Below, piece by piece: positions 1 through 9,122 of a stretch of DNA of 50,367 nucleotides. The stretch lies in contig JAIYDY010000011.1 of assembly GCA_027487245.1 (NCBI GenBank), positions 1 through 50,367 on the forward strand. The letters run 5' to 3'. The notes under the pieces are model-generated. The model was given only the letters and a program-made list of their open reading frames with translations. It made no database searches and was not told the origin of the DNA. Within the stretch, counting starts at the first letter, position 1, and the number at the start of each line of letters is the position of its first letter. Position numbers and translations under genes: made by a program. Source of the stretch: Hyphomicrobiales bacterium. GTDB taxonomy: Bacteria; Pseudomonadota; Alphaproteobacteria; Rhizobiales; Beijerinckiaceae.

Positions 1-59
1 ACCTGCGGCTGATAGAGCAGAGCCAGCTCGCTTTTCTTGATGGGTCCGATCAAGCTCAT
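1..59 (-). CDS. Start of a possible EAL-domain protein (partial, runs off the left edge)
   Basis: Only the first 19 codons are visible, reading MSLIGPIKKSELALLYQPQ from an ATG at 59. The L-x-L-x-YQPQ string is the usual opening of EAL cyclic-di-GMP phosphodiesterase domains, and a GAGG-type ribosome binding site lies just upstream (gcgaggcctcc). The fragment is too short to exclude chance. An open plus-strand frame also crosses this stretch and ends in a stop near 157, but nothing in it was recognised. Confidence 0.33.
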   Translation of the reverse strand, partial: MSLIGPIKKSELALLYQPQ

Positions 60-191
60 GGAGGCCTCGCTGCCGAAGATGCAGAATTACTCCTGACACT
101 CTACATCACGGTTCGTTCGCGAGCCGTTACCAAGGGCGCGCGGATTTTGGGTTGTTGATCGACTTTCCGTGCTGGTCCGTTCTCTTGCGGA

Positions 192-1283
192 TCAGGCCCG
201 GCTTTGACCGGTCTCCGCCGGTTCGGCCAGTTCGATCCGTGTCCCGTGCGCTGCGGCCTCGGCCACCGCCAGGGTCGCCGCCAGCGTGAGGGCCCCATCC
301 TCGACAGGCTGGAGGGAGGCGGCGTCTCCGCGCACCACATCGCGGAAATGGGTGAGTTGCGCCCTGTACGGATCCAGCCGGCCAGCGAACAGCGCTCGCG
401 CCCGTGCCGGCTGGGTCCAGCTCGGCGGGGCGCTGTCCTGCGTCCACAGCTTCAGGTTGGGGAATTCCAGCGCGCCAGCCGAGCCGATGAAGCGATAGCC
501 GTTCTCGTCCGAGAACGGGAACTCCGGCGACTCGCCCACGCCCTGCTCCGTTGTCCATGGTGAGACAGCCGCGTCGGACAGCAGCATTGTCCCGATCGCA
601 CCGCTGCTGAAGGCCAGCGCCACCGCCGCCGTGTCCTCGACGGCAAAGCCGCGCTGCCTGTGCGAGGCCAGTGCCGACACGCTGGCAATCTCGCCCAGCA
701 CGAAGCGCAGGAAATCGATCTCGTGGATCAGGTTGATCAGGATCGGGCCGCCGCCCTTGAGCTTGCGCCAGGGACCGGCCTCGAAATACGTCCCTGGCTT
801 GCAGGTGGCCCAGACCGCCGAGACGCCGACAACAGAGCCGATCGCGCCTTCGGCCAGCAGCCGCCGCGCTTCGGTCACCGGTGGATGATGGCGGCGATGA
901 TGCCCGACCAGCGTGGCGACACCCGCCTCCCGCACCGCCCGGCACAGGGTCGCAGCGGATTCGAGCGTGTCCGTCACCGGCTTCTCGATCAGGAACGGAA
1001 GGCCCCGTTCGGTGCAGGCCAGCCCGTGGGCCTCATGCACCTGATTGGGCGAGGCAATGATGACCGCATCGGGCCTGATCTCGTCGAGCAGCGCTGCCGC
1101 GTCGGCACGGACCGGCACATGCGGATAGGCCTTGGCGACGGCATCGACGCTGAGGTCGGCAATGCCTGCCAGCACGAAATCGGGATGCTCGGCGATGCGG
1201 GCGGCATGCTTGCTGCCAATCAGTCCGGCACCGAACAAGGCGATGCGGATGGGCAAACCAGAGCTGGCAGCAGATGCACTCAT
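192..1283 (-). CDS. Gfo/Idh/MocA family NAD(P)-dependent oxidoreductase
   Basis: The protein (about 363 residues) opens with a Rossmann dinucleotide-binding motif, ALFGAGLIGSKHA, followed by the family's ASPNQVH and EKPVTDTLE segments; the EKP motif carries the catalytic/nicotinamide-contacting Lys. The C-terminal half has the alpha/beta substrate-binding domain, including GGPILINLIHEIDFLRF, which matches the usual G-G-x-x-x-x-x-x-x-H-x-x-D pattern. Such enzymes oxidise or reduce sugars, inositols and similar polyols in the cytosol. The substrate cannot be told from sequence. I start at the internal ATG (MSASAASSG) because the 11 residues before it do not resemble the family. The gene stands alone. 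Confidence 0.88.
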   Translation of the reverse strand: MSASAASSGLPIRIALFGAGLIGSKHAARIAEHPDFVLAGIADLSVDAVAKAYPHVPVRADAAALLDEIRPDAVIIASPNQVHEAHGLACTERGLPFLIEKPVTDTLESAATLCRAVREAGVATLVGHHRRHHPPVTEARRLLAEGAIGSVVGVSAVWATCKPGTYFEAGPWRKLKGGGPILINLIHEIDFLRFVLGEIASVSALASHRQRGFAVEDTAAVALAFSSGAIGTMLLSDAAVSPWTTEQGVGESPEFPFSDENGYRFIGSAGALEFPNLKLWTQDSAPPSWTQPARARALFAGRLDPYRAQLTHFRDVVRGDAASLQPVEDGALTLAATLAVAEAAAHGTRIELAEPAETGQSRA

Positions 1284-1429
1284 GGCAAGGTTCCGGTTCA
1301 GGAAGGCGGCCGGCACAGCGTCACGCCCCGCGCGCCCGCCTCATTCCGGCAGGCAACCATGCTGCAAGCCCCTCGGCAAGGCAATTCCGGTGAATGCTGG
1401 CGGGCGCGCAATCTGCCGCGAGCCGCCGC

Positions 1430-2095
1430 TTATGGACCTTTGACATCGAACATGACCTCGTTGCGCCTGAGCGGTCCCGGCGTGAACGGGTCGTTGTAAT
1501 AGGCATAGGTTGGCGCACCCAAAGCGGTGATGTTGCGTGAAGCGAGCCAGGCCCGCAGCGCCGCCTCTTTGCTGGTAATCAGGGCATCCGTCGCCACGCC
1601 CGAAAAACGGATGGCAGCCCGGCGCGCGGGCGGCAGCTGCAACAGCCTGACATCATCACCCGCAGCCCTGGGCAGCGTTTCCAGTGTATACTTGGCGGGC
1701 ATGACGAAGCGGATGGTCCACGACTGGCCAGCCCCACCAACGCTGGGTGTCTGCGTCACCGGCGCGGTCATCGCAATCGTCTGGCGTTCCTGCATGACCG
1801 GCGCTGTCATGCTGACGCTGTCGCCGCCGCGGTTCTTCGCGAAGATATACCCCGCAAGCGGACCAAAGCCTGCCCGAACGGCGGCGTTTCGATCACCCTG
1901 CCGCGTCACCTCGGCCACGACCAGAGCGGGATAGTCCCTGATCTCGATCAGGCCATCCTGCGTGACCAGGGCATATTTCGGTTGTTCGACATTGCTCACG
2001 GCATAGACCCAAAAACCAACGGCCAGAACCGCAACGACGGCCAGAACCCCAAGACCGATCAACACGATTTTTCGAATGCTCCGCATGATCCTCAT
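1430..2095 (-). CDS. SOUL-family haem-binding protein, membrane anchored
   Basis: From the ATG at 2095 the protein has a basic N-terminus (MRIMRSIRK), one hydrophobic segment (about residues 10-30, probably an uncleaved anchor or signal), then a SOUL/HBP domain. That domain has the typical YEIRDYPA-like start (LIEIRDYPALVVAEV), G-F-x-x-LAGYIF, two MTAPV repeats and a closing YAYYNDPFTPGPLRRNEV. The MTAPV repeats and the P-F/RRNEV tail are hallmarks of bacterial SOUL proteins, which bind haem or porphyrins. The physiological role in bacteria is poorly known. The N-terminal extension up to 2242 lacks family similarity and was left out. It is monocistronic. Confidence 0.88.
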   Translation of the reverse strand: MRIMRSIRKIVLIGLGVLAVVAVLAVGFWVYAVSNVEQPKYALVTQDGLIEIRDYPALVVAEVTRQGDRNAAVRAGFGPLAGYIFAKNRGGDSVSMTAPVMQERQTIAMTAPVTQTPSVGGAGQSWTIRFVMPAKYTLETLPRAAGDDVRLLQLPPARRAAIRFSGVATDALITSKEAALRAWLASRNITALGAPTYAYYNDPFTPGPLRRNEVMFDVKGP

Positions 2096-2332
2096 GTGGT
2101 GACGGTTGCGTCCAATTCCGAGATCGCTCTGAAAACAATTGGGGATCTGGCATCGCCGATATCCAAGGCCTGGCAATTCGGGACCGGTACCGGAACCTGG
2201 TGCCGCCGATGAGATGGCCTTGCCAGTACCTTCGCGCCTCACCGTCTGCCAGCTGGGCTGTCAACCCGATGGCGACAGGCGAAGAGGCCGGGTCGATCGC
2301 TCCCTGTTTCAGTGGGCTTTTTGCGGGACGCG

Positions 2333-2983
2333 CTATTCACCGTCTGGCGTCGTCGCCATCACATCGCGCAACTGGCGGTCCGGCGTGAACAGGCAGCGAA
2401 AGCGCTTGATGCCCTCGGCTCCCTTGTTGACGGTCCCGTTGATGAACGGCCCTTCCCGGCTCGAGCCAAGGCTCGCAATCCGCACGCGCCCGGACGGAAC
2501 AGCATACATGTCGCGCACGCGAGCCAGACAACCATCCCGCATTTGTCGATCCGAAACGCCGGCGCTTGCACCGCCTGGCTTGCCCGTGAGTTCTATGGAC
2601 AGGCTGTAGCGGCAGGTTTCGTTGCGCCTCGCGGCATTGCGCATCAGATATATCTGAAAGCGATACGCTCCGGCCTTGGTCGGGTTGCGGCCAAACTCAT
2701 TGCCCGAGGTCGATCCGATGTGCGCGGCCTCCTGCGCGCCAGGCTCGAACGCGTTGAAATAGCAGGACCTGTTTGAGACAGTCAGAAGCGCTTGGAGCAC
2801 TTGACCTTCAACCGCCGGCAAGACGAAATTCGCATCACGATCGCCACGGATGACGCCCTTGAGCGTGGTTGCCGTTGCCCCGCTTTGAAATCGAATGGGC
2901 CTCTCGGCACCTTGCGACGGGGTGATAGGCGTTGTCATCAGCAGCATTGACGCAACCAGAAAGCATCGTCCTGCCAGCCTCAT
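2333..2983 (-). CDS. Secreted protein of unknown function
   Basis: The ATG at 2983 has an excellent ribosome binding site (ggaggtgatc), which favours it over the GTG two codons upstream. The N-terminus is a clear Sec signal peptide (MRLAGRCFLVASMLLM, with likely cleavage near SQGAE). The mature part looks like two small domains. The first (about residues 30-130) is beta-rich with two Cys, in SCYF and TCRYSLSIELTGKPG, and a G-x-Y-R-F-Q-I-Y-L-M core resembling periplasmic lysozyme-inhibitor or PPC-like folds. The second begins DGCLARVRDMY and ends FRCLFTPDRQL. A disulfide-containing periplasmic protein is likely. I do not recognise the exact family. Confidence 0.68.
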   Translation of the reverse strand: MRLAGRCFLVASMLLMTTPITPSQGAERPIRFQSGATATTLKGVIRGDRDANFVLPAVEGQVLQALLTVSNRSCYFNAFEPGAQEAAHIGSTSGNEFGRNPTKAGAYRFQIYLMRNAARRNETCRYSLSIELTGKPGGASAGVSDRQMRDGCLARVRDMYAVPSGRVRIASLGSSREGPFINGTVNKGAEGIKRFRCLFTPDRQLRDVMATTPDGE

Positions 2984-3059
2984 GATCACCTCCGTTGCAC
3001 GTCAGCGTTTGCTGTTGCAACATTAACACAAGACGGCGGCGCAACAACACGACGAGGAT

Positions 3060-3278
3060 TTGGAGGATGGTCGAGGCGGTTTGTGCGTATCGCGCCTTGT
3101 GGCTGGATCGCCTGCCAACAAAATCTACATCGCCTATGGCGCAGCTCATTTCCCCGGCTTCCTGAAAGACTTGCAGGCCCTCGATCCAGCGATGAAGATC
3201 CACTCGCTGCGATGGGTGCGGCCCATGTCACTGCCCAATGAGCCGCAAGCACCAGCGGGCTACCCGGTTACGCGCTAG
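3060..3278 (+). pseudogene. C-terminal remnant of a TraB/GumN-like protein
   Basis: The frame contains KIYIAYGAAHFPGFLKDL and later LRWVRPMSLP, then a stop. The YGAAHFPG string resembles the conserved GAAH-x-PG motif of TraB/GumN/PrgY-type proteins. The leading residues (MEDGRGGLCVSR) do not resemble the family, no ribosome binding site is visible, and no upstream part of such a gene is present. It is read as the decayed 3' end of a lost gene lying in the gap between the secreted protein and the CPBP protease. It could instead be a chance frame. Confidence 0.35.
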
Positions 3279-3304
3279 CAAAAGAAAAAGGATGAGGCCC
3301 TGAC

Positions 3305-4174
3305 ATGAGCACGAGTTCTGAATCGAAACCGGCCCTGTGGCTGCGTGTGCTGCAGTTTCCGCTCACCCGGCTCATCGTGCTGGGCTTTGTCATCTTGTAC
3401 ATGATGGGCCTGAGCAACAGCTTCATGAGCCAGTTCAAAGGTGACTCGCTGAAATCCATCGCGGCAGTGGTATGCATGGCGACCGCGGCACTCGCCGTCT
3501 ATGTGGGCTGGGCGCGGTTCATCGAACGACGCCAGGTGAGTGAACTTTCGCTGTCAGGTGCAGGCAACGAATGGGGAATGGGCCTGTTGATTGGGGCTGG
3601 GCTCTACACCACCTGCGTTCTCATCCTGATCGCACTGGGCATATATCGCATCGATGGCTTGAACCCCTGGACCTTCGTGATCCCGGCGGTTGCAATGGCC
3701 CTCAGTTCCGGGATGTTTGAAGAACTGCTGTTTCGTGGCGTTCTGTTCCGGTCCGTCGAGGAAATGTTCGGCAGCTGGATTTCGCTTGTGGTCTCTTCCG
3801 CTGTGTTTGGTCTCGTGCATTTGTTAAACCCGGCTGGCACGATAACCGGGGCCATCTATATCAGCATCGAGGCCGGCTTGCTGCTGGCCGCGGCCTATAT
3901 GCTCACCCGCCGCCTGTGGCTCAGCATCGGCTTCCACATGGCGTGGAATTATGTCCAGTCGGCCATCTTCTCCGGGATCGTGTCAGGCGGGGTCTCCGAT
4001 CCGGGCCTGATCCGTTCCAATATCAAGGGGCCGGATGTTTTGACTGGCGGGAGTTTTGGTCTTGAGTCCTCGATCATCGCATTGATGCTTTGCACGGCGA
4101 CAGGCATCGTGCTGCTGATCTTGGCTGTCCGGCGCGGCAACATCGTGCCGCCCCCGTGGAAACGCGTCGGCTGA
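3305..4174 (+). CDS. CPBP (CAAX/Abi) family intramembrane glutamic protease
   Basis: This 289-residue polytopic membrane protein carries all three CPBP motifs: EE-x3-R (E139 E140 R144 in MFEELLFRG), F-x3-H (F168 and H172 in FGLVH) and H-x3-N (H211 and N215 in HMAWN). These residues form the catalytic site of Rce1-type intramembrane proteases. Hydrophobic segments occur near residues 20-40, 50-70, 92-112, 122-136, 155-172, 180-202 and 255-275. Bacterial members process membrane substrates or act in peptide immunity, and no substrate is suggested here. A GGATGAGG ribosome binding site precedes the ATG. The C-terminus ends in a short basic tail. Confidence 0.88.
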   Translation: MSTSSESKPALWLRVLQFPLTRLIVLGFVILYMMGLSNSFMSQFKGDSLKSIAAVVCMATAALAVYVGWARFIERRQVSELSLSGAGNEWGMGLLIGAGLYTTCVLILIALGIYRIDGLNPWTFVIPAVAMALSSGMFEELLFRGVLFRSVEEMFGSWISLVVSSAVFGLVHLLNPAGTITGAIYISIEAGLLLAAAYMLTRRLWLSIGFHMAWNYVQSAIFSGIVSGGVSDPGLIRSNIKGPDVLTGGSFGLESSIIALMLCTATGIVLLILAVRRGNIVPPPWKRVG

Positions 4175-4516
4175 CTCGTACGAAGGACGCCTGCAGCACT
4201 TGAGCAGAAAACTGGTCCACAGTGTCGCAAGTGGCCGCGCGCGGAGGGAAAGCATCTGTTGCGCAGCCACATGCGTGCCATTTCGCATTCGGGCATACGA
4301 GCGCGAAGTTTTGCGTGGGGTGGCGGGGGATAGGCCGCCGGGTTCAAACCTTCTCTGTCGAAACGGCCGGGGTCATCGTCGGAGGCCGAAAAGGAGTCAA
4401 ACTCCCATGCTGATTCACACCCACGCCATCGGGCTGCAACGCCAATCTCTTCAGCCTTAACGGGAACATTTCCGGCTTGACGGTGTTGAAACTGATCAGG
4501 TTCGGAGACCAAAGAC
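4175..4516. other. Intergenic stretch with no recognised gene
   Basis: The 340 bases between the CPBP protease and the DUF992 gene contain only overlapping short frames without ribosome binding sites or recognisable motifs. The promoter of the DUF992 gene presumably lies in the last 100 bases. No hairpin, riboswitch or repeat was recognised. Confidence 0.5.
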
Positions 4517-4999
4517 ATGAACATCAAAGCCATGACTGCTGCGGGGGCTCTGGCCGTGTGCTGTGCTTTTTTGCCCACTGCCGGCCAAGCACAGGATGCC
4601 ATCAAGGTCGGAACACTGCGATGCAATGTTTCCAGCGGGCTTGGCCTCATCATCACATCCAGTCGCGACATGAACTGCACATTCCGCCCCACGCGGGGTC
4701 CGCGCGAAGCGTACCGCGGGACGATCCGCCGCTTTGGGCTCGACATTGGCGCAACATCGAGGGGCATCCTTCTCTGGGGCGTCGTGGCGGGAACGCCGCG
4801 GCCCGTTCGAGGCGCACTCGCAGGCGACTATGACGGCGCGAGTGCTGAAGCAACAGCGGGCGTCGGGCTTGGCGTCAACGCACTCATAGGCGGCTCGAAC
4901 CGTGCCTACAGTTTGCAGCCCTTCTCTGTCGAAGGGCAACTTGGTCTCAGCCTGGCTGCAGGTGTCGCCCAGCTGTCTCTCGTGAGCGTGCGTCGCTAG
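4517..4999 (+). CDS. DUF992 family secreted protein
   Basis: A 160-residue protein with a signal peptide (MNIKAMTAAGALAVCCAFLP...GQAQ, cleavage about residue 25), then the DUF992 pattern: KVGTLRCNVSSGLGLII, a second Cys in MNCTFRP, Y-R-G-x-I-x-x-FGLDIG, W-x-VVAG, LAGDYDGASAEATAGVGLGVNALIGG and a closing SLQPFSVEGQLGLSLAAGV. This family is common in rhizobia and relatives and appears to be a periplasmic or outer-membrane-associated beta-rich protein with one disulfide; its function is unknown. It is monocistronic. Confidence 0.87.
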   Translation: MNIKAMTAAGALAVCCAFLPTAGQAQDAIKVGTLRCNVSSGLGLIITSSRDMNCTFRPTRGPREAYRGTIRRFGLDIGATSRGILLWGVVAGTPRPVRGALAGDYDGASAEATAGVGLGVNALIGGSNRAYSLQPFSVEGQLGLSLAAGVAQLSLVSVRR

Positions 5000-5061
5000 C
5001 TCGTTGTCCAGATCGGCCAGACACCTTCAACAAGCTTCTCCAACCATGGAAGAAATCCGAC

Positions 5062-6177
5062 ATGACCCGCAATGAGGCCCAACTGTTCGAGCCTTTCAGG
5101 CTCGGTGATCTGGCTCTGCCAAACCGGATCGTCATGGGGCCGCTGACCCGCAACAGGGCCACGCACGGCACAGATGCACCCAACGACCTCACGGCGCTTT
5201 ATTACGCGCAGCGTGCCAGCGCCGGGTTGATCATCACCGAGGCGACGCAGATTTCGCAGCAAGGCCAGGGCTATGCCTGGACGCCAGGCATCTACACGCC
5301 GGAACAGGTCAAGCATTGGAAGTCCGTGACCGATGCCGTCCACAAAGCCAATGGCCGCATTTTCGTGCAGCTCTGGCATGTCGGGCGTGTCTCTCACACC
5401 TCGCTGCAAGCCAATGGAGCGGCCCCGGTCGCACCCTCGGCAATCATCGCCAAGACCAAGACATTCACCGAAGCCGGTTTCGCCCCAACCTCAATGCCGC
5501 GTGCGCTGGAAGCCAGCGAGATAACCGGTATCGTGGCTGACTATGTTCAGGCAGCCACGAATGCGCAAAAGGCAGGTTTCGACGGCATCGAGATCCATGC
5601 CGCGAACGGCTACCTGATCGACCAGTTTCTCAAGGACGGCAGCAATCACCGTACCGACGATTACGGCGGGTCCATCGAGAACCGGGCGCGCTTTGGTCTT
5701 GAAGTGACCAATGCGATCCTGAAGGTCTACCCCAAAACACGTGTTGGGATTCGCCTGTCGCCCGTGAGCCCCGCCAATGATGCGGTCGACAGCGATCCCG
5801 CCAGTCTCTTCGGATACTTTGTCTCGGAGCTTTCGCGCCGTGGGTTGGCCTATATCCACGTCATCGAGGGTACGACTGGTGGAGCGCGGGATGTCTCGCC
5901 GTTTGACTACTTGTCCATGCGAAAGTCGTTTGGCGGGGCCTACATCGGCAACAATGGCTATTCCCGCCAGATGGCCATCGATTCCGTCACCAACGGCGCG
6001 GCTGACCTGATCGCTTTTGGCAGGGACTATATCGCCAATCCTGATCTGGTTGAACGGCTTCGGGCCAATGCCCCAATCGCCGCCTCGGTTCAGGCTACCT
6101 GGTATGGCGGCGGGGCCGAAGGCTACACCGACTATCCAGCCATGGCGCAGAAGGCCGCCGTGGAGCCAGTTTCGTAG
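5062..6177 (+). CDS. Old Yellow Enzyme family alkene reductase (NemA-like)
   Basis: A 371-residue FMN TIM-barrel protein starting LFEPFRLGDLALPNRIVMGPLTRNRA, the usual OYE N-terminus. The active-site H-x-x-N-x-Y motif is visible in GIEIHAANGYLIDQFL, followed by the family's RTDDYGGSIENRARF. FMN-phosphate contacts occur in NNGYSRQ and IAFGRDYIANPDLVERL. Such enzymes reduce activated C=C bonds (enals, N-ethylmaleimide, nitroesters) with NAD(P)H in the cytosol. It is 6 bp upstream of the ExoD gene and probably cotranscribed with it. A GGAAGAA ribosome binding site precedes the ATG. Confidence 0.93.
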   Translation: MTRNEAQLFEPFRLGDLALPNRIVMGPLTRNRATHGTDAPNDLTALYYAQRASAGLIITEATQISQQGQGYAWTPGIYTPEQVKHWKSVTDAVHKANGRIFVQLWHVGRVSHTSLQANGAAPVAPSAIIAKTKTFTEAGFAPTSMPRALEASEITGIVADYVQAATNAQKAGFDGIEIHAANGYLIDQFLKDGSNHRTDDYGGSIENRARFGLEVTNAILKVYPKTRVGIRLSPVSPANDAVDSDPASLFGYFVSELSRRGLAYIHVIEGTTGGARDVSPFDYLSMRKSFGGAYIGNNGYSRQMAIDSVTNGAADLIAFGRDYIANPDLVERLRANAPIAASVQATWYGGGAEGYTDYPAMAQKAAVEPVS

Positions 6178-6183
6178 AGCCAC

Positions 6184-6831
6184 ATGACGTCCGCCGCGAT
6201 TGCACGTCATCCTGCTGGGCACGGTGCGGCGTCGTTGCAAATCTTGGCGCTGGCCGAGCAGGTTAAGGGCCGGACAGCGATCACCGTCGGTGAGGTGCTG
6301 GACGGTTTTGGCCGCGCCAATCTTGGCCTGACAATCCTCTTGTTCGCCCTGCCGGCCATGATTCCATTGCCAGGCCCGATCGCGGTTTTCCTGGGCGGTT
6401 GCCTCGCCATCGTTGCAGTACAAATGATGTGCGGCGTGCGGCGTGTCTGGCTGCCGCTGTGGCTGAGAAAGCGTCAGATCCGCCCTTCGATCGTCGCCGC
6501 AATGGCAGACAAGACGGTGCCAACGCTGCGCCGAGCCGAGGCGCTGCTGAAACCGCGACGGCTGAAGCATCTGACGGGCCTTGGCGCACAGGCTGCGCTG
6601 GGATTTCCGATGCTGCTCCTGTCGGTCGCTCTGGCGCTGCCGCTCCCGTTGGGCAATGTCCTACCGGTTATCGCCTTGAGCCTGATCGCGCTTGCAATCC
6701 TTCAGAGGGATGGCGTTGCGGTGGTTGTCGCCCTGGTCGTCACTCTCCTGGCGTTGGTCTGGACTGCAATTCTTCTGATGACAGGTAGCCGTATTCTCGA
6801 AGCGATACTCTCATGGATAGGCTTGTCGTAG
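6184..6831 (+). CDS. ExoD family membrane protein (exopolysaccharide synthesis)
   Basis: A 215-residue inner-membrane protein with an amphipathic N-terminus (about residues 1-45) containing the ExoD-type string TVGEVLDGFGRANLGLTILLFALPAMIPLPGP. Hydrophobic segments follow at roughly 47-80, 135-185 and 185-210. In Rhizobium, exoD affects exopolysaccharide production and alkali tolerance; the molecular role is not settled. It starts 4 bases after the stop of the OYE gene, so the two are probably cotranscribed. Confidence 0.85.
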   Translation: MTSAAIARHPAGHGAASLQILALAEQVKGRTAITVGEVLDGFGRANLGLTILLFALPAMIPLPGPIAVFLGGCLAIVAVQMMCGVRRVWLPLWLRKRQIRPSIVAAMADKTVPTLRRAEALLKPRRLKHLTGLGAQAALGFPMLLLSVALALPLPLGNVLPVIALSLIALAILQRDGVAVVVALVVTLLALVWTAILLMTGSRILEAILSWIGLS

Positions 6832-6993
6832 GTGCCTGTCTGAAGCGCCTCGAGTTTTGGAGGCAACCCAGGATTCTGTTTTTAACAGTCAGGCTCAGAT
6901 TTTACTGCTCGGCGGAGATTCATCTCTCTGGTGATCCCGTCCCATTCGTGGAACCGCCGGAGGGTAGAAATTCTGGCCTGCTTCACCGCTCGG

Positions 6994-7734
6994 CTAAAGC
7001 TTAAGCAGAATCTTGTTCAGAAATTCGCGTGTTCGCTCTGCGCGAGGCGTACTAAAAAACTCATCAACCGGAGCATGCTCAACGATCCGGCCCCGATCCA
7101 TGAAGACAACCTCATCGGCCACCTCGCGAGCAAAGCCCATCTCATGAGTGACGACAAGCATGGTCATGCCGCCCCGTGCGAGATCGCGCATCACATACAG
7201 CACTTCCGCGATCATTTCTGGATCGAGCGCGGAGGTCGGCTCGTCAAAGAGCATGGCCTTCGGCTCCAGCGCCAGAGCACGCGCGATCGCCGCGCGTTGC
7301 TGCTGCCCGCCTGACAGCCGGCCGGGATGCTTCTGCGCCTGATCGACGATGCCGACACGATCAAGATAATGAAAGGCCAAGTCCTCCGCCTGTTTGCGCG
7401 ACAGGCCCTTCGCCTTGATCGGCGCCAGCGTGATGTTCTCCAGCACCGTCATATGCGGATAGAGCTCGAAATGCTGGAACACCATGCCCACGCCGCGGCG
7501 CAACTTCGGCAGGTCCTGGCAGCCGCGGACACTGACGCCGTCCACCCAGACATCGCCCTTCTGGAAGCGTTCGAGCCCGTTGATGCAGCGCAGAAGCGTG
7601 CTCTTGCCGGAGCCGCTCGGCCCGCAGATCACAATGCACTGGCCGGCGTTGACCGAGAGCGATACGTCGTCAAGCGCGACAAAACTGTCGAAGCGCAGTC
7701 CGACATTCTCGACCCTGATGATCGGTTGGTTCAT
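6994..7734 (-). CDS. Polar amino acid ABC transporter ATP-binding protein (GlnQ/HisP type)
   Basis: Full-length ABC ATPase with Walker A GPSGSGKST (about residue 39), Q-loop VFQHFELYPH, signature LSGGQQQR (about residue 140), Walker B AMLFDEPTSALDPEM and switch His in VVTHEMGFA. The FELYPHMTVLENI segment is typical of the amino acid (PAAT) group. I use the ATG at 7734 because an AAGGGG ribosome binding site sits 7 bases upstream; a GTG one codon earlier is also possible. It overlaps the stop of the upstream permease, so translation is coupled. It is the last gene of the five-gene operon 11269 to 6994. Confidence 0.94.
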   Translation of the reverse strand: MNQPIIRVENVGLRFDSFVALDDVSLSVNAGQCIVICGPSGSGKSTLLRCINGLERFQKGDVWVDGVSVRGCQDLPKLRRGVGMVFQHFELYPHMTVLENITLAPIKAKGLSRKQAEDLAFHYLDRVGIVDQAQKHPGRLSGGQQQRAAIARALALEPKAMLFDEPTSALDPEMIAEVLYVMRDLARGGMTMLVVTHEMGFAREVADEVVFMDRGRIVEHAPVDEFFSTPRAERTREFLNKILLKL

Positions 7735-8378
7735 CACGCTGCCCCTTTTTCGAAATGGCGGGCGATCCGCGACGCGCTATAGCAGACGATGAAATAGATG
7801 GCTGCGACCGTGACATAGAGCTCGACAGGGCGCACAGTCCGCTCGGCGATCGAAGCTGCGGTGTGCAACAGTTCGCTGTAGCCGATCACATAGACGACCG
7901 TGGTGCCCTGGAAAACCACGATGCATTGCGTGATCAGCGCGGGCAGCATCGCGCGGATGGCCTGTGGCAACACGATATGGCGCATGGTCTGTGCATAGGT
8001 CAGGCCGGACGATAGTCCCGCCTGAATCTGGCGCACGCCAACGGATTGTATCCCAGATCGTACGATCTCCGCAAAGTAGGCTGCAAAGAACACGATGAAG
8101 GCCACGATGATCGAGGTGAGATCATTGACGTTGCGCCCGGTGATCAACGGCACGAGAAAGTAGAACCAGAAAAGGATCAGGATGAGCGGATTGCTGCGTA
8201 GCACGTTGACGAAGGCAGTGCTTGCGCCGCTGAGCCATCGCCGGTGGCTGAGCCGGCCGATTGCGATGAGGCAGCCCAGTGGAAAGCTGAACAGGGCCGA
8301 TACAACCGTGAGCTGCAAGCTCTTGACAAGCCCGCTCATCAGCAGGGGGAAATTCGCGATGATGACCTGCCAGTCCAT
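7734..8378 (-). CDS. Amino acid ABC transporter permease (HisM/GltK type)
   Basis: A 214-residue inner-membrane permease with about five membrane helices. It shows the PAAT-permease motif FVNVLRSNPLILILFWFYFLVP near residue 65 and the EAA-like cytoplasmic loop RSGIQSVGVRQIQAGLSSGL...LPQAIR that docks on the ATPase. The start codon overlaps the stop of the upstream permease (ATGA). It should pair with that permease as a heterodimer importing an amino acid or related compound. Confidence 0.92.
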   Translation of the reverse strand: MDWQVIIANFPLLMSGLVKSLQLTVVSALFSFPLGCLIAIGRLSHRRWLSGASTAFVNVLRSNPLILILFWFYFLVPLITGRNVNDLTSIIVAFIVFFAAYFAEIVRSGIQSVGVRQIQAGLSSGLTYAQTMRHIVLPQAIRAMLPALITQCIVVFQGTTVVYVIGYSELLHTAASIAERTVRPVELYVTVAAIYFIVCYSASRIARHFEKGAA

Positions 8379-9103
8379 CAGGCCCTCGCTTCACCGCGCT
8401 TGATCAGACCGGGGATCTGATACCGCCGTTCAAGCCAGGACATGAACAGGATCACCAGGATCGTGGTGGCGATATATGTGAGGGACGCTACCGTGTAAGC
8501 CTCGATGCCGCGGAACGACCATGCCTCGATCCGGCGCGTGGTGGCTGTAATCTCGATGACGCCGATTGTCAGCGCCAGCGCCGTGTTCTTGAAAACGGTC
8601 AGGAATTCCGAGGTCAGCGCAGGGATGATGATGCGTAGTGCATAGGGCACAATCACGTAGCGGTAGACCTGCACCTGCGTCAGGCCGGTCGAAAGTCCCG
8701 CCTTGAATTGCCCGGGCGGAATAGCGCGCAAGGCTGAGCGGATCTGCTCCGCCAGCCGCGCGGATGTGTAGAAAGAGATGCCGATCATGGCTGTCCAGTA
8801 AGGCACGTTGTCGAGCCGGTTCCACCAAAAGCTGAATTCACGTGGCAGCATCTGCGGCACCACGTAGAGCCACAGGAACAATTGCACGATCAGCGGAATG
8901 TTGCGGAAAATCTCGACATAGGTTGTGCCGATTGCCCGCAGCACGCGTGAGTTCGTGACGCGCAGAACACCGATCACGATGCCAAGGCACAGCGCCAGAA
9001 CCCAAGCCAGAAGAGCCAGATGAAACGTCGTCAGGACGCCTTCGACGATCCAACCAAAATAGGGCTCGCGCCAGAGAAGTCCCCAATCGAATTCATAGCG
9101 CAT
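8378..9103 (-). CDS. Amino acid ABC transporter permease (HisQ/GltJ type)
   Basis: A 241-residue membrane protein with the motif YVEIFRNIPLIVQLFLWLYVVP and the EAA loop SALRAIPPGQFKAGLSTGL...VPYALR. The N-terminus (MRYEFDWGLLWREPYFGWIVEG) matches GltJ-type permeases. It starts 19 bases after the aminotransferase stop and overlaps the next permease by ATGA. Confidence 0.93.
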   Translation of the reverse strand: MRYEFDWGLLWREPYFGWIVEGVLTTFHLALLAWVLALCLGIVIGVLRVTNSRVLRAIGTTYVEIFRNIPLIVQLFLWLYVVPQMLPREFSFWWNRLDNVPYWTAMIGISFYTSARLAEQIRSALRAIPPGQFKAGLSTGLTQVQVYRYVIVPYALRIIIPALTSEFLTVFKNTALALTIGVIEITATTRRIEAWSFRGIEAYTVASLTYIATTILVILFMSWLERRYQIPGLIKRGEARA

Positions 9104-9122
9104 CCCCGTTCGCTCCTAGGGC

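Noticed and set aside
5491..6570. A 359-codon minus-strand open frame
   Set aside because: Antisense to the Old Yellow Enzyme and ExoD genes, both of which are well supported.
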